Shown one piece after another: positions 36,175-49,400 of a DNA stretch of 64,000 nt; position 1 is the first letter of the stretch; every line of letters starts with the position of its first letter. The stretch lies in contig OX246743.1 in NCBI GenBank assembly GCA_945910005.1, positions 2,616,122 through 2,680,121 on the forward strand, in the 5' to 3' direction. The position numbers and the translations under genes were made by a program. The notes below the pieces were generated by a model, which saw only the letters and a program-made list of their open reading frames with translations, was not told where the DNA came from and did not search any database. This DNA comes from Isoperla grammatica (taxonomy: Eukaryota > Arthropoda > Insecta > Plecoptera > Perlodidae).

Positions 36175-36583
36175 GGAATAAAAATCGTGTACCCATCCTT
36201 AGTAGAAACATTATATGGTTTAACGCAAGGCCTAATTAATTCATTACACATTGTAATATGTATCAAACATGGCGGCAAGGAACTATAATTAACACATTAT
36301 ATAAAATTACCAAACGTTAAATCGAACAAAATACAAGAATGAATACCAAACACAAAAGACAATATTTCTAAACATTACAAATGTGTGAAGGGCTAATGTA
36401 TTGACCAACGCAAGGGGGTTGGTACATGGGGGGCAAGGGGGAACTTGCCCATTGGGTTTTTAATTAACCAATTCAAATCATAATGTTTAAGTAAATCTCA
36501 GCATTTGTGGATGTAACGCTCACAGGCCTTGCGTTACAACCATTTAATGTTTCTACGATGGATGGGTACACGATTTTTATTCC
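36175..36583. mobile_element. 409-bp TIR element
   Basis: 58-bp arms (36175-36232, 36525-36583) start GGAATAAAAATCGTGTACCC and end with its complement; the inner end of each is the GCAAGGCC/GGCCTTGC word. The arms differ at several positions. The interior is AT-rich and non-coding. Confidence 0.85.
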
Positions 36584-36908
36584 TGAAAGTCATTAATTAT
36601 TAATCAATTAAATGATTTAAAAGTAATTAAACATATAAATGACGTCCATACATAGTTATACAGTAAATTATACCGCATGTAATTAATTAAAAATTGAAAT
36701 ATAAATCTTTAACACATACAATATTAAACAGTTTTAAAGTTCGTTGTAATTAGCTGTCGACACAAACCCAAATGTTGGTAGAGTTTTCAAAGTAGGAATA
36801 AACAAAAACAGTTGGTCCTCTTTATACCCTTACATACTCCTTCATATCTATCTACTTAACTCCTCCAGGTCTCTGCTTTACAGGAAACTGACTCGTTAAC
36901 GGTGAAGA

Positions 36909-36941
36909 GGGGTGGGGGGGTGGGGGGGGGGGGGTGGGGAG
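36909..36941 (+). repeat. G-rich tract
   Basis: Four or more G runs broken by single T or A bases; it fits a potential G-quadruplex on this strand. Confidence 0.9.
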
Positions 36942-36944
36942 GAG

Positions 36945-38620
36945 GAAGTTATTGGTCCATTAGTTTCATTTCGTAAATTGGTCGAATCATGAGTCGTGTC
37001 CGGTTGATGACTTCGCTTCCGGTCTGTCATTCATTTCTGTTTGAGGATCTTCTCTATATAGCAAGGCTACTCTTATATATGTATTGATTGAATCGTTTGA
37101 TTTCTGTGAACCTGAGGTCACCAGAGTGTTTTGCGTCCATCTTGATTCCTTGTCGACTAATGTCTAGTTTTAATGGACACGAGTGAGGTGAGCGTACCTG
37201 TTTCCTTGACCAATCAGAAACCTGCCTGGGATACATTGGAACTGGAGAACGCTGTGAATGAAGTAAACCGTCAGAGAAAGAATTTAATTTGGTCCATCGC
37301 ACATTTCGAGTTTTTACATGATTGATACACTAGATCAGTTGATATCTATGATTTAAAATCAACAATAGTAAATTTATTATTAACAAATAATAGTAAGCAA
37401 GTAGCATTAATTAATAAATAAGCTAATTATAACATCTTTCTCTGGTTAACACCAAATAATCAATAATAATATAATAATAAATAATAACCAATCAGCGCCT
37501 TTAGTGCTATTGTTAAATAAAACATCACATATAGTGTTAGTTATATAATAGAATAGAATGATAACATGCCGTACTAATATCGATAATATTCTTTTACCAT
37601 AGACTGGACATTGAATAAACATATAATCAATAATGCGTCAAAACTATATTGACTCATCACTTCTAGTTGTAGAATCATTAAACTTAATATACACATCATG
37701 CATAGATGTTATGCGTTACGTTCTGTTAAAAAAAAACTTCAACGGGTCGGGGTACATTTACACAGCTTTTTTTTATGGTTTTATAGGCACGTGTATTTTA
37801 TCACCGGTCATTTAAAGTCCGTAAGTCTTAATTATGTCCGATATTTTATAAATATTATGTTTGATTGTTTTGCTGTCTGTAAATTTTTCAATTTTGATTC
37901 CATGTGTAACTTTTTACCTACGTACGCGAACGGCGAACCAGAATGAGGTTCAAGCAAGAAATCGTTCCTTGGAACCCTTTGCTCAAAGAAGTATTTTCAC
38001 CGTTATTCTATGAATGTTGTTGCAAATGCAACCTTTGATATTAATTTTGTTTGATTTACTCGTTTATGCTCTAAAGCATTAGCCGTGTTTTCTCTTGAAC
38101 ACCTTCAATGAAGTTGTTCAGCAGCCACTTCCAACCGTATAGTAAAGAGATTTGCTCGCTATTTTGTCGACTTAGTCTTGAAAATAAAAAAGTTACTGGA
38201 AAACACACAGTTCATATTTTATTAGAGAAATGTTATTTATTTCAGCCACAGTGTGAAGCAATATCAAACAGAATGCCGGAAACCAAAATTACGAAAACAC
38301 GCCGTGGAAACACTTCCTTTAATAATTATAGGCCTAAAATATTGAGGAGATAAACATCGCGAAATTATAAAAATAAAATGTAATATACTTACAGTTACCA
38401 CAGAGTGTAGCCTAGACTACACTAGCTACTACAGTGTGTAGCCCTATAGCTAGCTTGAGTGAACCTGGTTTCGGATTTGCGTGGGCGCCGTTAGTTCGGT
38501 CTTGCCCTGAACATAGGGAAATGCTAACTGAGCTAACTGAGGTAACCTCGGTTCGAGGTTTTTTTTACCTCGGCATACGCTGATTGGAAACTATGATAAT
38601 ATATTGTATTGCCACAAATA
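36945..38620. other. Intergenic, no gene recognised
   Basis: Very AT-rich from 37.3 to 37.7 kb. Open frames up to 82 codons lack recognisable motifs. Confidence 0.5.
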
Positions 38621-38659
38621 ATAACGAATAGTAACTAAGATCAAACAAGTGGCGGAAGT

Positions 38660-38965
38660 GGTGGAAGTGGCTCATTGGTTTTATTCCTGCTGCCAATGCA
38701 ACAGGTCCAGGGTTCGAATCCCGGCTCGGGCATGGGTTTCTTATGATGATATTTACGGTTTTACGTTCCATATAGTTTTGCAACTAGGCTAATCGAGACG
38801 ATGAGTGGGTTTGGAACTTGACTATATAGCTTATATGTAATCGGTGACTTTGGAGTCGTCAACGCAACGAAGCACAATGAATTTTATAAATATTCCCGAC
38901 TGAAATCAGTTCTTGTAACTAAGTGTTTCGACTATAAATACAAATTGATTTTATTTATTTAACAA
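38660..38965 (+). repeat. SINE-A copy (diverged), tRNA-like head
   Basis: GCCAATGCAACAGGTCCAGG and box B GGTTCGAATCCCGG are followed by CGGTGACTTTGGAGTCGTC, CGCAACGAAGCAC and ACTATAAATACAAATTG with a TTTA tail. Same subfamily as the copy at 2.7 kb. Confidence 0.75.
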
Positions 38966-39965
38966 AGTAAACAAATAATCCATGAATGAAAAATACTCCA
39001 GGCACTTAGAAAAAAGCACTTCTTCCTTTCCCTTTCTAAAGTTATTGTCAAAGTGTTTGGGAAAATGGCCGCTATGTGTTGGAACTGCAATGCCTGAATA
39101 TGAAGAATAGCTACGTTCAATTGTCTTGACAATGCTTAAAGACTAGCCTGATGTATTGCAGTGACCACTAAAATGCTTCTTTTCATGTGCATAAATAATA
39201 CCAGTTTAATCCTGTAATCACTTGCCAATAACAAGTAGATATTCACCATATGAAACTGCTTCAAATCAGCATATCTGTGTGTCAAGACCACACAACAATC
39301 ATCTCAAATAGTTTTCATTTAGCCTTTAAAACTAAATCATACCATTATCCTTGTTAAAGTCAATAATTACACTATACAATTTTTGTAGTCAGTATACCTA
39401 AAACCTATTAGTTTTAGTATTATGTGTGTACTATATTTAAGTCCGTGTTAAATGTAACTCTATTATCTTGCACTAGTGGGTTCCGTGACCTGTTGCCAAT
39501 ACAGATTAAATAGTGGTAATGGAAACAAGTAGGCCTGCTCACCAAGCGTGTCTTGTGCGTCGTGCATGCTGTGGTACGGTGATGACGTGGCTGACTTCCG
39601 CTGCGCTGGGGTACACGGCTGAGTAGGGCTGAGTGTGTACTACCAAATACCGTACTAGAATGTGCGGATGATATAGCGTGGGGGGCCCACACACTAGTTT
39701 TATAACTTCATCAGTCCATAAGTGATTGTAAATGCAATGGTTTGCCACTGTAAATCGTATAGTTAGTCACTTCACAACAGCTGGGCTGTCACTTGCACAC
39801 AACAAATATCCCTGTTTTTATAACTATCCCAATTATGGATTCCACAAACTAAAACCTACGACATTACGGACTTCGATACACTTGTTTAGTTACTTGGTCA
39901 GTCGATAAATAATGTTATTGCAATAGCTGTTACATCACAAGTTCTAGACTGTCAAATTTCAATGT
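38966..39965. other. Intergenic
   Basis: No gene, RNA or clear repeat seen. Confidence 0.5.
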
Positions 39966-39967
39966 AC

Positions 39968-40262
39968 AAAATGAAATCGGAGCCGCCCTAGCAACGAAGC
40001 ACTCAATAAATTCAAAGTTATTCTGAATCGGCCTTGTTGATTTTGGCATTTGTCCGCAGGTGTTTGCACTGTCCAATCACTGATTCATGTGTTTCGTATT
40101 TGAAATATCGATCTTTGATTGGTTATCGCTCACTCGTCGATGGTGTTCAAAGCCTACAGGGTTGGTTTAGTCATTTTAAATCAAAGTCCCCCACTGCAAA
40201 TCAGTTTGGTTACTGAGTGGGTAGACTCTAAATGTGAATTTATTGATTTATTTATTTATTTT
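39968..40262 (+). repeat. SINE-A copy, 5'-truncated
   Basis: Begins at CGGAGCCGCCCTAGCAACGA and continues through GAAATATCGATCTTTGATTG to GTGGGTAGACTCTAAATGTG with a TTTA tail; closely matches the 58.4-kb copy. Confidence 0.9.
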
Positions 40263-40889
40263 CAATAACTATCCTGATTCACGGATTTCACAAACTAAAC
40301 CTTATGACAAGAGGTTCCCTACACCTATTTGTAGGTCCACGTGTTTTAGTAAGACGATTTGAAACAGTTCTTCACTAGGTTGATCCGATCTATATTATGT
40401 GTAAACAAAACGTCCTATCTCCTTGGCTCTTCGAACAACTGTGTCGTTACTTAGTAACCGTCCACCTCTGACGTCACCGTCACGTCATCGTACGTCTCTC
40501 TCTCTCTTACAGGTGTTCAGGTTTTTGGAGGGAAAATTGAACTGTCGCACCGCTTGTCTGATTCCTCTGTTGAACCGTGTCCTATATACACTTAACACCT
40601 AACTCAGTGTCAGTACTTAATCGTTCTTTTGTACCCGGTGTAAGTCAGTGTAAATATTTGTACGCCGTTCCCCGTTCACCTTACGTTAGTGTAGCCAGTG
40701 AAGGAGATTTCAACAGTGGCTATTTAGCTCATGTGAGATGCTTTGATATACTGGCCAGTGTAAGACAGGCGAACGACATTTTGTTTATCTCCGCTTGCGA
40801 GTGGTCACCACGCCATGAGACTAGTACCCCCCACGTGTGCATTGCCCACTTATATGGAATATTTGTTGTCCGTGGCAGCATAAACATTA

Positions 40890-41508
40890 TGCTACATCTG
40901 CTTTGTCTATGTCATACATCTGCTTTGTATCTGTCATACATCTGCTTTGTATCTGTCATACATCTGCTTTGTAATCTGTCATACATCTGCTTGGTATCTG
41001 TCATACATCTGCTTGGTATCTGTCATACATCTGCTTTGTATGTCATACATCTGTTTTGTCGTCTGTCATACATCTGCTTTGTCATCTGTCATACATCTGA
41101 TTTGTCATCTGTCATACATCTGCTTTGTATTTGTCATACATCTGCTTTGTATCTGTCATACATCTGATTTGTCATCTGTCATACATCTGCTTTGTATCTG
41201 TCATACATCTGCTTTGTATCTGTCATACATCTGCTTTGTATCTGTCATACATCTGCTTTGTCATCTGTCATACATCTGTTTTGTCATCTGTCATACATCT
41301 GCTTTGTCGTCTGTCATACATCTGCTTTGTATCTGTCATACATCTGCTTTGTCATCTGTCATACATCTGTTTTGTCATCTGTCATACATCTGCTTTGTCG
41401 TCTGTCATACATCTGTTTTGTATGTCATACATCTGTTTTGTCGTCTGTCATACATCTGCTTTGTCTTGTCAAACATCTGCTTTGTATCTGTCATACATCT
41501 GTTTTTAT
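40890..41508 (+). repeat. Minisatellite, about 20-bp unit, about 30 copies
   Basis: Units CTGTCATACATCTGCTTTGT plus zero to two bases (AT, CAT, CGT, A) repeat throughout. The spacing wanders between about 16 and 22 bp, so all three frames stay open in places and give false Cys-His-Thr-Ser-Ala and Leu-Ser-Tyr-Ile-Cys peptides. Confidence 0.96.
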
Positions 41509-43180
41509 ATGTTTTGATCTTGAGGTGGTTAAAAATGTGTTGGTAGTTGTTTTTGAGATATTTGTTTTGATAATTAAGCGAGCGAAGCGAGCGTCTCCAC
41601 GAGACTCTTATGGCACTTCGTTCTGTTTTTTTTTTGTTTTTTTTTTTCGTACTAGACTCTTTTGGCACTTCATTCGGTTTTTTGTTTGTTTTGTTTTTAT
41701 GTCTGTCGATAGCGGTCGAACGGAAATTCCGATCAACTTGAAATTTGGACCATCCACAAGCCTCGATGTGGATTGAAGGTGTATAGCTTTGAGGCAAAAT
41801 CGTTCGAAAAGTTACAAAGTTACACTCAATAACTGTTAGTAACGGTGGCGGACCGCGGCGAAAACACTAGACAAAATGGCAACGAAAATTGTTAGCAACG
41901 CACATTACACTGCAGCATTCAACAATATCGGGAAGTATAATAGCTATGCAGGAAATTAGAAAAAATCTTGAGTTGTGGTTTTTATTAGCTTTGAGATCTT
42001 TTCGCCAGAACGTTCGTAGATATGGACGCGCTCGCTTATCAACGCGTCAAACAGAGCGTTTTCCTAGTATATTTTTCATTTATATTTTTAGTCGAGGCCA
42101 AAGTGAATTGGAGGAACCTCCCACCAATCTACCCGACTTCATAGTCAGAAACAGGGACAGATGTTGATTGATATTTTTTCATTTTTTTTCTTTGGAACTT
42201 GTAATATTTATGTGGAGGCTTTTCTAGAGCGTTTTTTTTGGTTTTTCGGTTTGTTTCCTTGTATTGTTTTGTATTTCAATGTCATTCTATTTGACAAAGA
42301 GTCATTAACTTCACAGTGGAATTTAAATATTAAATTTTGTTAATAAATTAAGAACAGTGTAGGCCTATTGTGTTACTATATACTATATAGTATATATTAC
42401 CATCTTCGTTCTAATAATTAGAATGTCTGGATACAAAACGGTCTCTAATGAATAATTTTACTGGTATAGAGTCTCTCTCACATTTGATTTTCATACTAAC
42501 GTAAATTCCAATTTTATTTAAATACCATTTTCTCCTTATTTAAAATACGATTATTGTGGAAGTTAACTCAAGTATTTCTGAATATTATTATAAGACCTTT
42601 CCAACTAAAATCCTTTCAATAAGTTATTCTTTTTTATCATATTGTCATTCTTAGTTCTTGTCTTATCGTTATACTAAACAAATACCAAATATACCAGGAA
42701 ATGTTCCCATATTGGCGACAAAACGAAAAAGAATATGTAAATAGTACTCTTTATTAAATATGGCTTTCAATCATGCTTACGTTTATGTCTTCATTCGATA
42801 ATCGATTTTTATTGGTAATAACCATTTTATTGCGAAGATTTGCTGTCTGCTACCAACGCAACTAAAATACGGTGAGTTTAATGCGGTCGTACCAAGTGCT
42901 TAACACTTAAAAAATAAAAGTAAAACGCTTAGTAAAGAATAACTCTCAACCTTTCCTCTCTGGTTGTAGATAACTAACGAGATAATTCATTCTCGCATTA
43001 AAATGAGAAACGAGTCCCGCGCATTAACACTAACGACCGTTACGACCGAGTTATTAATGTGCTGCGCTGCTAAAACATAGTTCGCGCTAAATCTTTTTCA
43101 TCGTGCAAAATTACTTGATAGTTTTATTTATGTCTTAACGACGCCATTTTAAAAATACATGAGTTAGAATGTTGTGGCTC
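41509..43180. other. Intergenic
   Basis: GCGAGCGAAGCGAGCG near 41578 is a short palindrome-like word. A near-palindrome TACTATATAGTA lies near 42382. No gene recognised. Confidence 0.45.
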
Positions 43181-43189
43181 GTTAAAGAG

Positions 43190-43478
43190 GCGTCTGTGTG
43201 TCTGTGTGTCTATGTGTCTATGTGTATATGTGTATATGTGTATATGTGTATATGTGTCTGTGTGTCTGTGTGTCTATGTGTCTATGTGTCTATGTGTCTA
43301 TGTGTCTATGTGTCTATGTGTCTATGTGTCTATGTGTCTATGTGTCTATGTGTCTATGTGTCTATGAGTCTATGTGTCTATGTGTCTATGTGTCTATGTG
43401 TCTATGTGTCTATGTGTCTATGTGTCTATGTGTCTATGTGTCTATGTGTCTATGTGCCTGTGTGTCTATGTGTCTACA
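43190..43478 (+). repeat. Octamer minisatellite TGTGTCTA, about 36 copies
   Basis: 8-bp unit, almost uniform, with TATATGTG variants in the first third and a CTGTGTGC variant near the end. Confidence 0.97.
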
Positions 43479-43700
43479 ACCCACACATCTACTGTACATT
43501 CCCGTAGAATATGGCCCAGTGTGGCTCTGCCAATCGTAAGAGAGTACGGAATGAGGTCCAACCCTTCCCCCCCTTACTCTTTTGAATATTTCTTGTCTCT
43601 TTCTTCCAGTCACCCCCCAGACGTAATATGACCCAGTTGTCGAGACGACGTTCAAAACAAATAATCAGTCAATTTATGAAATGATTGTCACAATTATATT

Positions 43701-44013
43701 CATAGTTCCCACGTGACGTCACAGCGGCCATGATTGCGACACAATTGATGAGGACTAATCCTAGATAATTGGCAAATACTATTCAAATTTAATAAATAAG
43801 ACTAATTTAGAATTTAAAAAGTAAACATAATTAATACAAAAATAACAATTACCACATATACCAATTGTATATCACAAACAGGCTGGATTTTAAAGAACTA
43901 AGAATTTATTAGTTCTACCACAATAGCATTCAATTGTTTCTCCATGGCAACGTCAAAGTTTGGTCACAAATGTGGCCGCCACGCGCAAAGATGTGACGTA
44001 CGTGCAACCTATG
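43701..44013 (-). mobile_element. 313-bp dispersed repeat, short form
   Basis: Inverted copy of 5000-5719. The outer 40 bp (CCCACGTGACGTCACAGCGG) and the 270-bp inner part match, but some 415 bp of the long form are absent, so one form is an internal deletion of the other or has gained an insert. Confidence 0.75.
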
Positions 44014-44520
44014 AATAGTGTTAGTGTATGTTGTATGTTGTTGTACGTTGTATGCACGAGTAATAGTTTTATACATGAAGCTGAAAACAGAGCAGTGCTT
44101 TAAGGGGTTTCCTTAACCTTTGTTTAATAACACGTTGAAGCGAGTGAGACTAGGAAACTATTCCAAGACTGTGATTGAATTCAATGAAACGTATCTGCAG
44201 ACCTTGATCATGATAAGCCACACATATCCCAAAATATTGTTATTAAACTTGAACACTTTAACCCTACATATTATTCACGCTTGTCGAGCTGCTCGGGCTG
44301 GACATTTATATATGCCACAACCATATACTGTATACAGTATAAGGAACTTTAAAAGGTACAGCCCCAACGGGAATAGGTCCCTGCATTTTCTATTTTTGAA
44401 GCAGCAATTAATAAATACGAATGTAAGCGTTACAAAAGTGCAGTTAGTATGTATTTTTTTTCATGTCAATTCACAAATAAAAAATGTGGACTATAGTAAA
44501 GTACTCCTATCACTTACAAG

Positions 44521-46115
44521 GAGGTTTTGGAATATGTTATGGAACTTAAGGATAACTCTGCAAACGGAATTGACGGCATAGATGCAAAGGTAATTAAAAT
44601 GTAAACATTTTCAATTGCGCGCCCTCTAACTTATATTTTCAATTTATGCATTACGTCAGGCTGTTTTCCAAATTGTTTTAAAACATCGATAGTTACTCCG
44701 GTTCACAAAGGTAAAGAAAAATATCTCTTGGAAAACTATAGGCCAATCTCTGTCTTAGTCCACTTATCAAAAATCTTAGAAAAGTGTATTAAAACTAGAA
44801 TGCTTAACTTTCTAGAAAACAATAAATTGTTATCTGATAAGCAGTTTGGATTCAGGCCAAGACGGGGTACAGACGATGCCATACACGAACTAACAAGCCA
44901 AATATACACTTCTATAGATTCAAACAAAAAAGTTTAAGGGGTATTCTTAGATTTAGCGAAAGCTTTTGATACGGTACATCATCCTACTCTGTTAAAAAAA
45001 TTGGAAAATATAGGTGTGCGTGGTGTGGCGTTGGATTTTTTCAAGAGTTATTTAAGTTACCGAAATCTCGTTGTTAAGATAGGCAGTGCCATTAGTGACA
45101 GTAAAGAAATTGAGTATGGAGTGCCACAAGGCATCGTGTTAGGACCAGTGTTATTTATTATATATATATATAAACGATATATTTAAATTAAATATAAGGG
45201 CAAGTATAATAGCATACGCGGATGACACTGCTGTAGTGTTTATTGATACTAGTTGGTCTAGAGTCTACAAGCTAGCTAATATGGCTATGAAGATAATATA
45301 TCAATGGTTAAACGACAATTTGCTTACAATTAATGTTTCTAAGACAGTTTATGTCCCTTTCACTGTTAATAAAAAAACAGAACCTTACGATAATTTCTTA
45401 TTAATGCTACACACTTCTAAGTGTTCTGTGGACGTACAATGCTGCAATTGTGACATCATTTCTCGTGCAACCCACGCCCAATATTTGGGGATCACTGTTG
45501 ATCAAAGTTTAAAATGGCAATGGCAAGTCAAAAACACTGTTCAAAAATTGCGTAACATTATTTATATCTTTTATAGACTACGAAATATTGTTAGTACGCA
45601 ATTGCTTGTTATTATTTACTATGCAATTGCTCAATCAGTGATGCAATATGGCATCTTGGGGTGGGGTGGGGCTAGTAGAAGTGTGTTGGAACCGTTGAGG
45701 GTGATGCAACGGAATATTTTAAAAATAATTTTGAAAAAACCAAAATGGTATTCTACGTCACTAGTATTCTCCACATTGAATGTCCTTGACCAAACCCAAA
45801 TGTACATATATATTATGCTGGTGTATACCTTCAATCATCCAGACAAATTTAAAGCACGTGAAATCCCGAGATCAAATGTGAGGCATTTAGATACATACTC
45901 TTTATTTGTACATAAAAGATATAAAACCAGGGGGCAGCAACATGTTGACTATATAGCTCCTAAAATATATATCAAACTTCCATCAAACATAAAAATTGAG
46001 ATCCCTTTCAAGATTCAAGTTTGAAATAAAAAATTGGCTAATAATATGCGGTGTCCGGTGGTTAAGAGAAATATTATACATAACCTAACCCAAGCTGTTT
46101 CATCGTTCTTCAAAA
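44521..46115 (+). pseudogene. LINE reverse transcriptase (Jockey/CR1-like), dead
   Basis: Non-LTR retrotransposon reverse transcriptase. In frame from 44521 come NSANGIDGIDAKVIK, NYRPISVL, FGFRPRRGTDDA, motif A FLDLAKAFDTVHH (catalytic Asp near 44950), and motif B GVPQGIVLGPVLF. Motif C AYADDTAVV (YADD at 45215-45226) and the thumb region, with YLGITVD and WQWQVKN, are in another frame to about 46024. Breaks: TAA at 44602, TAA at 44935, a frameshift inside a TA run near 45160-45180, and a stop at 46022. The endonuclease domain is missing, so the copy is 5'-truncated. The A, B and C motifs are certain; the clade is a judgement. Confidence 0.9.
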
Positions 46116-46133
46116 AATTGGTAATTTAATAAC

Positions 46134-46200
46134 AAAATGTATAAACAACTCACATAACATTCATTTAATTAATTCCTACTTTTCATGCTACATTATTACT
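46134..46200 (+). repeat. Duplicated LINE 3' UTR word, copy 1
   Basis: AAAATGTATAAACAACTCAC, then ACATTCATTTAATTAATTCC and TTTTCATGCTACATTATTA; it returns at 46531-46595 after the TTA tract. Confidence 0.85.
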
Positions 46201-46308
46201 ATCATTATTATTATTATTATTATAATTATTATTATTATTATTTCCTTTCTTCTCTTCTCTCATTTGCACCATCGGGCTCCTCTTGAGCCAAGACGATGCG
46301 AGAGTGCA

Positions 46309-46530
<222 letters not shown>

Positions 46531-46850
46531 AAATGTATAAACAACTCACATCACATTCATTTGATCAATTCCTTCTTTTCATGCTGCATTATTAATTTAT
46601 TATTATTATTATTATTATTATTGTTTGTATTTAGAATAAGTATTACTACCATAGTTATTTTTTCATGTATCATGTACTATTGTCATTTTTGGATTATTAT
46701 TAACAAACATTATTTATTATTCAGCCCACACACGAGGCGTGACCCTATGTGGGCTTCTTTTCATTTATATATTGTAAGTGAATTTTGTGTTATTTGTACC
46801 TGTATTATTTTTTTGAAAAGAATAAAATAAAAATTGAATTGAAAACAAAA
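46531..46850 (+). mobile_element. Probable 3' end of the LINE
   Basis: The second copy of the UTR word (46531-46595) leads to a short TTA tract, then to GAATAAAATAAAAATTGAAT near 46820, which has the look of a non-LTR tail and polyadenylation context. Confidence 0.6.
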
Positions 46851-47270
46851 AGTATTAATATATAAAATCTAGCGTGATATTGTTTGATCTAAACATGAGA
46901 TTTGTTTATCATTCTGTTTAGGTTATAGTATTATAGTGTTATCGGGGATTGTTTGCATATTATATAATAAAATACATTATACCGTATACGCCATATGTCC
47001 AAGTTTGGAATGATATGTTGTGCAGCCTAATACTGAGGTATATGCAATGTGCATACTATATGAATATTGTTAAATTTCATGACTTCATATATAAGTGCTG
47101 CTGCCATACACATTTTAAGAGCGATGGAAGTTTTATTAATGTGTTTTCTGTTTAGGGAGGCTATAAAGGCCGGATGCACAGTCAACCGTCAAGCTAGGTA
47201 GAGGATCTGTAAATGAAGAATAATGTTTTACTAGATGCTATTTTCCATAAGAAAAGCAACTATATAAGGT
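46851..47270. other. Intergenic
   Basis: Includes GATGCACAGTCAACCGTCAA near 47172, sharing its core with 9715. Confidence 0.45.
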
Positions 47271-47626
47271 GTGTATTCAGTAATGCGCATGGTGGCCATA
47301 CTGGAGGCCACAATGGTTGTGATTGGTAGTTCATTGTTACAATGCTTCAGATGGCGTTAGGTTAAAGTTCAACTATTCTCCAACGTTGGTTTCCTATTAT
47401 TACTGAAAAGCAACTTAAAAAATTCTCTCTTATTTCGGCAACTCATCTTGTTGTTTACAGTCGCACACAAACATTTCCATAAACTTTATCGGGGGATATC
47501 CGTGTCCAAACGCTCATATTTCTCCGTAAACAATATTACTCGTTTTCTATTGATATCTAAATGAAAGTTGAAATAGTACTATAGGTGGGTTCCAATATGG
47601 CCGATGTGACGTCACGTGAATACTCC
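47271..47626. mobile_element. 356-bp MITE whose end matches the 32-bp minisatellite
   Basis: The left end GTGTATTCAGTAATGCGCAT...GGTGGCCATACTGG is an imperfect complement of the right end CCAATATGGCCGATGTGACG...TCACGTGAATACTCC. The right end contains TGTGACGTCACGTGAATACT, the core of every unit in the 11.4-kb array. Confidence 0.7.
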
Positions 47627-47639
47627 CTATAGCACCCAT

Positions 47640-49400
47640 AAACAAATCATATACTTAGCTCGATTCTATGCATCGGGCCCTAAGTATGTAGGTCATTTCA
47701 TTCGAATTTTAAATGTCAATATGACAACCATGAAAACACCGCAATAGACAGGCAAAGCCTTGACAGCTGTTGTACTTGTATTGGTGTACTTGCATTGTAC
47801 TTACTAACTGTACTACTGTACTTGTACTTGTATTGGTGCGGGGTCTAAACTCAAGTATTGATAAGAATTGAACTGACGTGTGTATAGATATTAATGTTTA
47901 TAGAGTCGAATGGTTGGGCAACTATGTCGCATCGTGTACAATGACTTAGTGCCCAGTTACTCTAGGGTCTCTGAATGGGAATATCACCATAGGCCGTCGT
48001 TTTGGAATCTTGAGGAGTTGGCCTAGTCATGCGTAGAAGTAAAATGTGTTGTTCGTGTGTTTGAAATAACGTAGATTCATCAATGAGAAAATGTTTACAT
48101 GAAGTTTATAGTAAATATTACACTGGCATACATGTGGCTATTGGTTCGAGCTCACTGACACACGTATAACCACATCACAGATATAATATACGAGAACGAC
48201 AGAAAAGCGTTCACGAAATATTGCATTACATTCAATTTTATTTTGATTCAGACGAACTCGGCAATCAGAAACAGATTCCTTGTGCATAATATAGGTATTT
48301 TATTACACAACGACTCAAACATGGAACATGGCCTGAATATTGCAGGAGCAATAACAAGCGTCGTGAAGGTTCTGGAAGGGTCGTGCGTGTTTCAACTATG
48401 ATATAGGATATAGCCATGAAAACAAAACAGTGGACATGCAGAGTCTTCACAAGATAGTAGTGTTAAGAATTGTTCCTGGGTCCAACTAAAGTATACTAAC
48501 CCAATAAGTATTGCCCTTTCTCTATTCATATTAATCGCAAAATCACATGATAGAATCGAATGGTTTGACATATTTGCTAAGTCGTGCGCAAGACTTATGT
48601 GTTGCTATCTTGGTTCTTTAGGGGTGCTGCAAAGAAAGATAACAAAATATCACTATCTCATTGAGTGCAAAGTTTAAGTATAGTCAAAGAAGTAATGTGG
48701 CATTGTGTCGTTTTTATGTACGCGCGTAAATTGCAGGTTTGTTTATGTTGATTATGTGGGCATGTATAAACAACACTGTCGGAATTGTGATTGAAAGTGC
48801 GTAATTAATAACTAGTCTATTGCCAACTTTGATGCACGAAATTAAGCATCGACGATGTTAACATTATGTCTACAAGTGTAAACAGAAACAGTATTGCGTT
48901 TACTGATTTAAATACCAAATAACATGTCACAAAATTATGAATTGGTAACCTTCGAAGTGTAAACAATATTACCAATCACGAGATCACCAGGTTTTCGTCA
49001 AGCCAACTATAACGAGTTTGGTGTACAGTCAAGGGCACACACAAATTATGTTGTTTCTAGGTCCTCACTAAGCGGTACATGAGTTGTATGTTCATTTATA
49101 ACACTTCACTACTTTGGATTTACATCATTTATAGTGTAACTTCTCCTTTCTTCATAAGCTCTAGCTTTACACCAATTACTATTACTTCAAGCTGTATGAC
49201 AAGATCACCACATCCCTGATATAAAGCAACAGAAGTGCCATATCGAACTACCAATTGTTAATGAAATTACATTAAATAATAATTCAGACAAGTGTAAGTA
49301 AGTACATTGTAGACGTTCTATTGATCAAAGTATCCAGGAACACAACACATACAGATATCTCAATTTGTACGTGGAATCCACGCGTGCAATCTTTGTCAAC
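47640..49400. other. Upstream region of the odorant receptor
   Basis: AT-rich, with no other gene and no clear TATA box or initiator that I can defend. Short tandem GTACTTG words occur at 47780-47840. Confidence 0.45.

Noticed and set aside
40577..41797. Overlapping 130-199 codon frames rich in Cys, His, Ser and Tyr
   Set aside because: Products of the 20-bp minisatellite; the same peptide appears in different frames as the unit length drifts.
43169..43539. Cys/Val/Tyr repeat proteins of about 110 codons
   Set aside because: Translation of the TGTGTCTA octamer array.
44120..44581. 153-codon frame upstream of the reverse transcriptase
   Set aside because: It is in a different frame from the recognised reverse transcriptase motifs and shows no endonuclease or gag signature.
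49365..49400. Receptor start at the upstream TTG
   Set aside because: TTG is not a credible start here; the ATG at 49401 has good context and gives an N-terminus of normal length.
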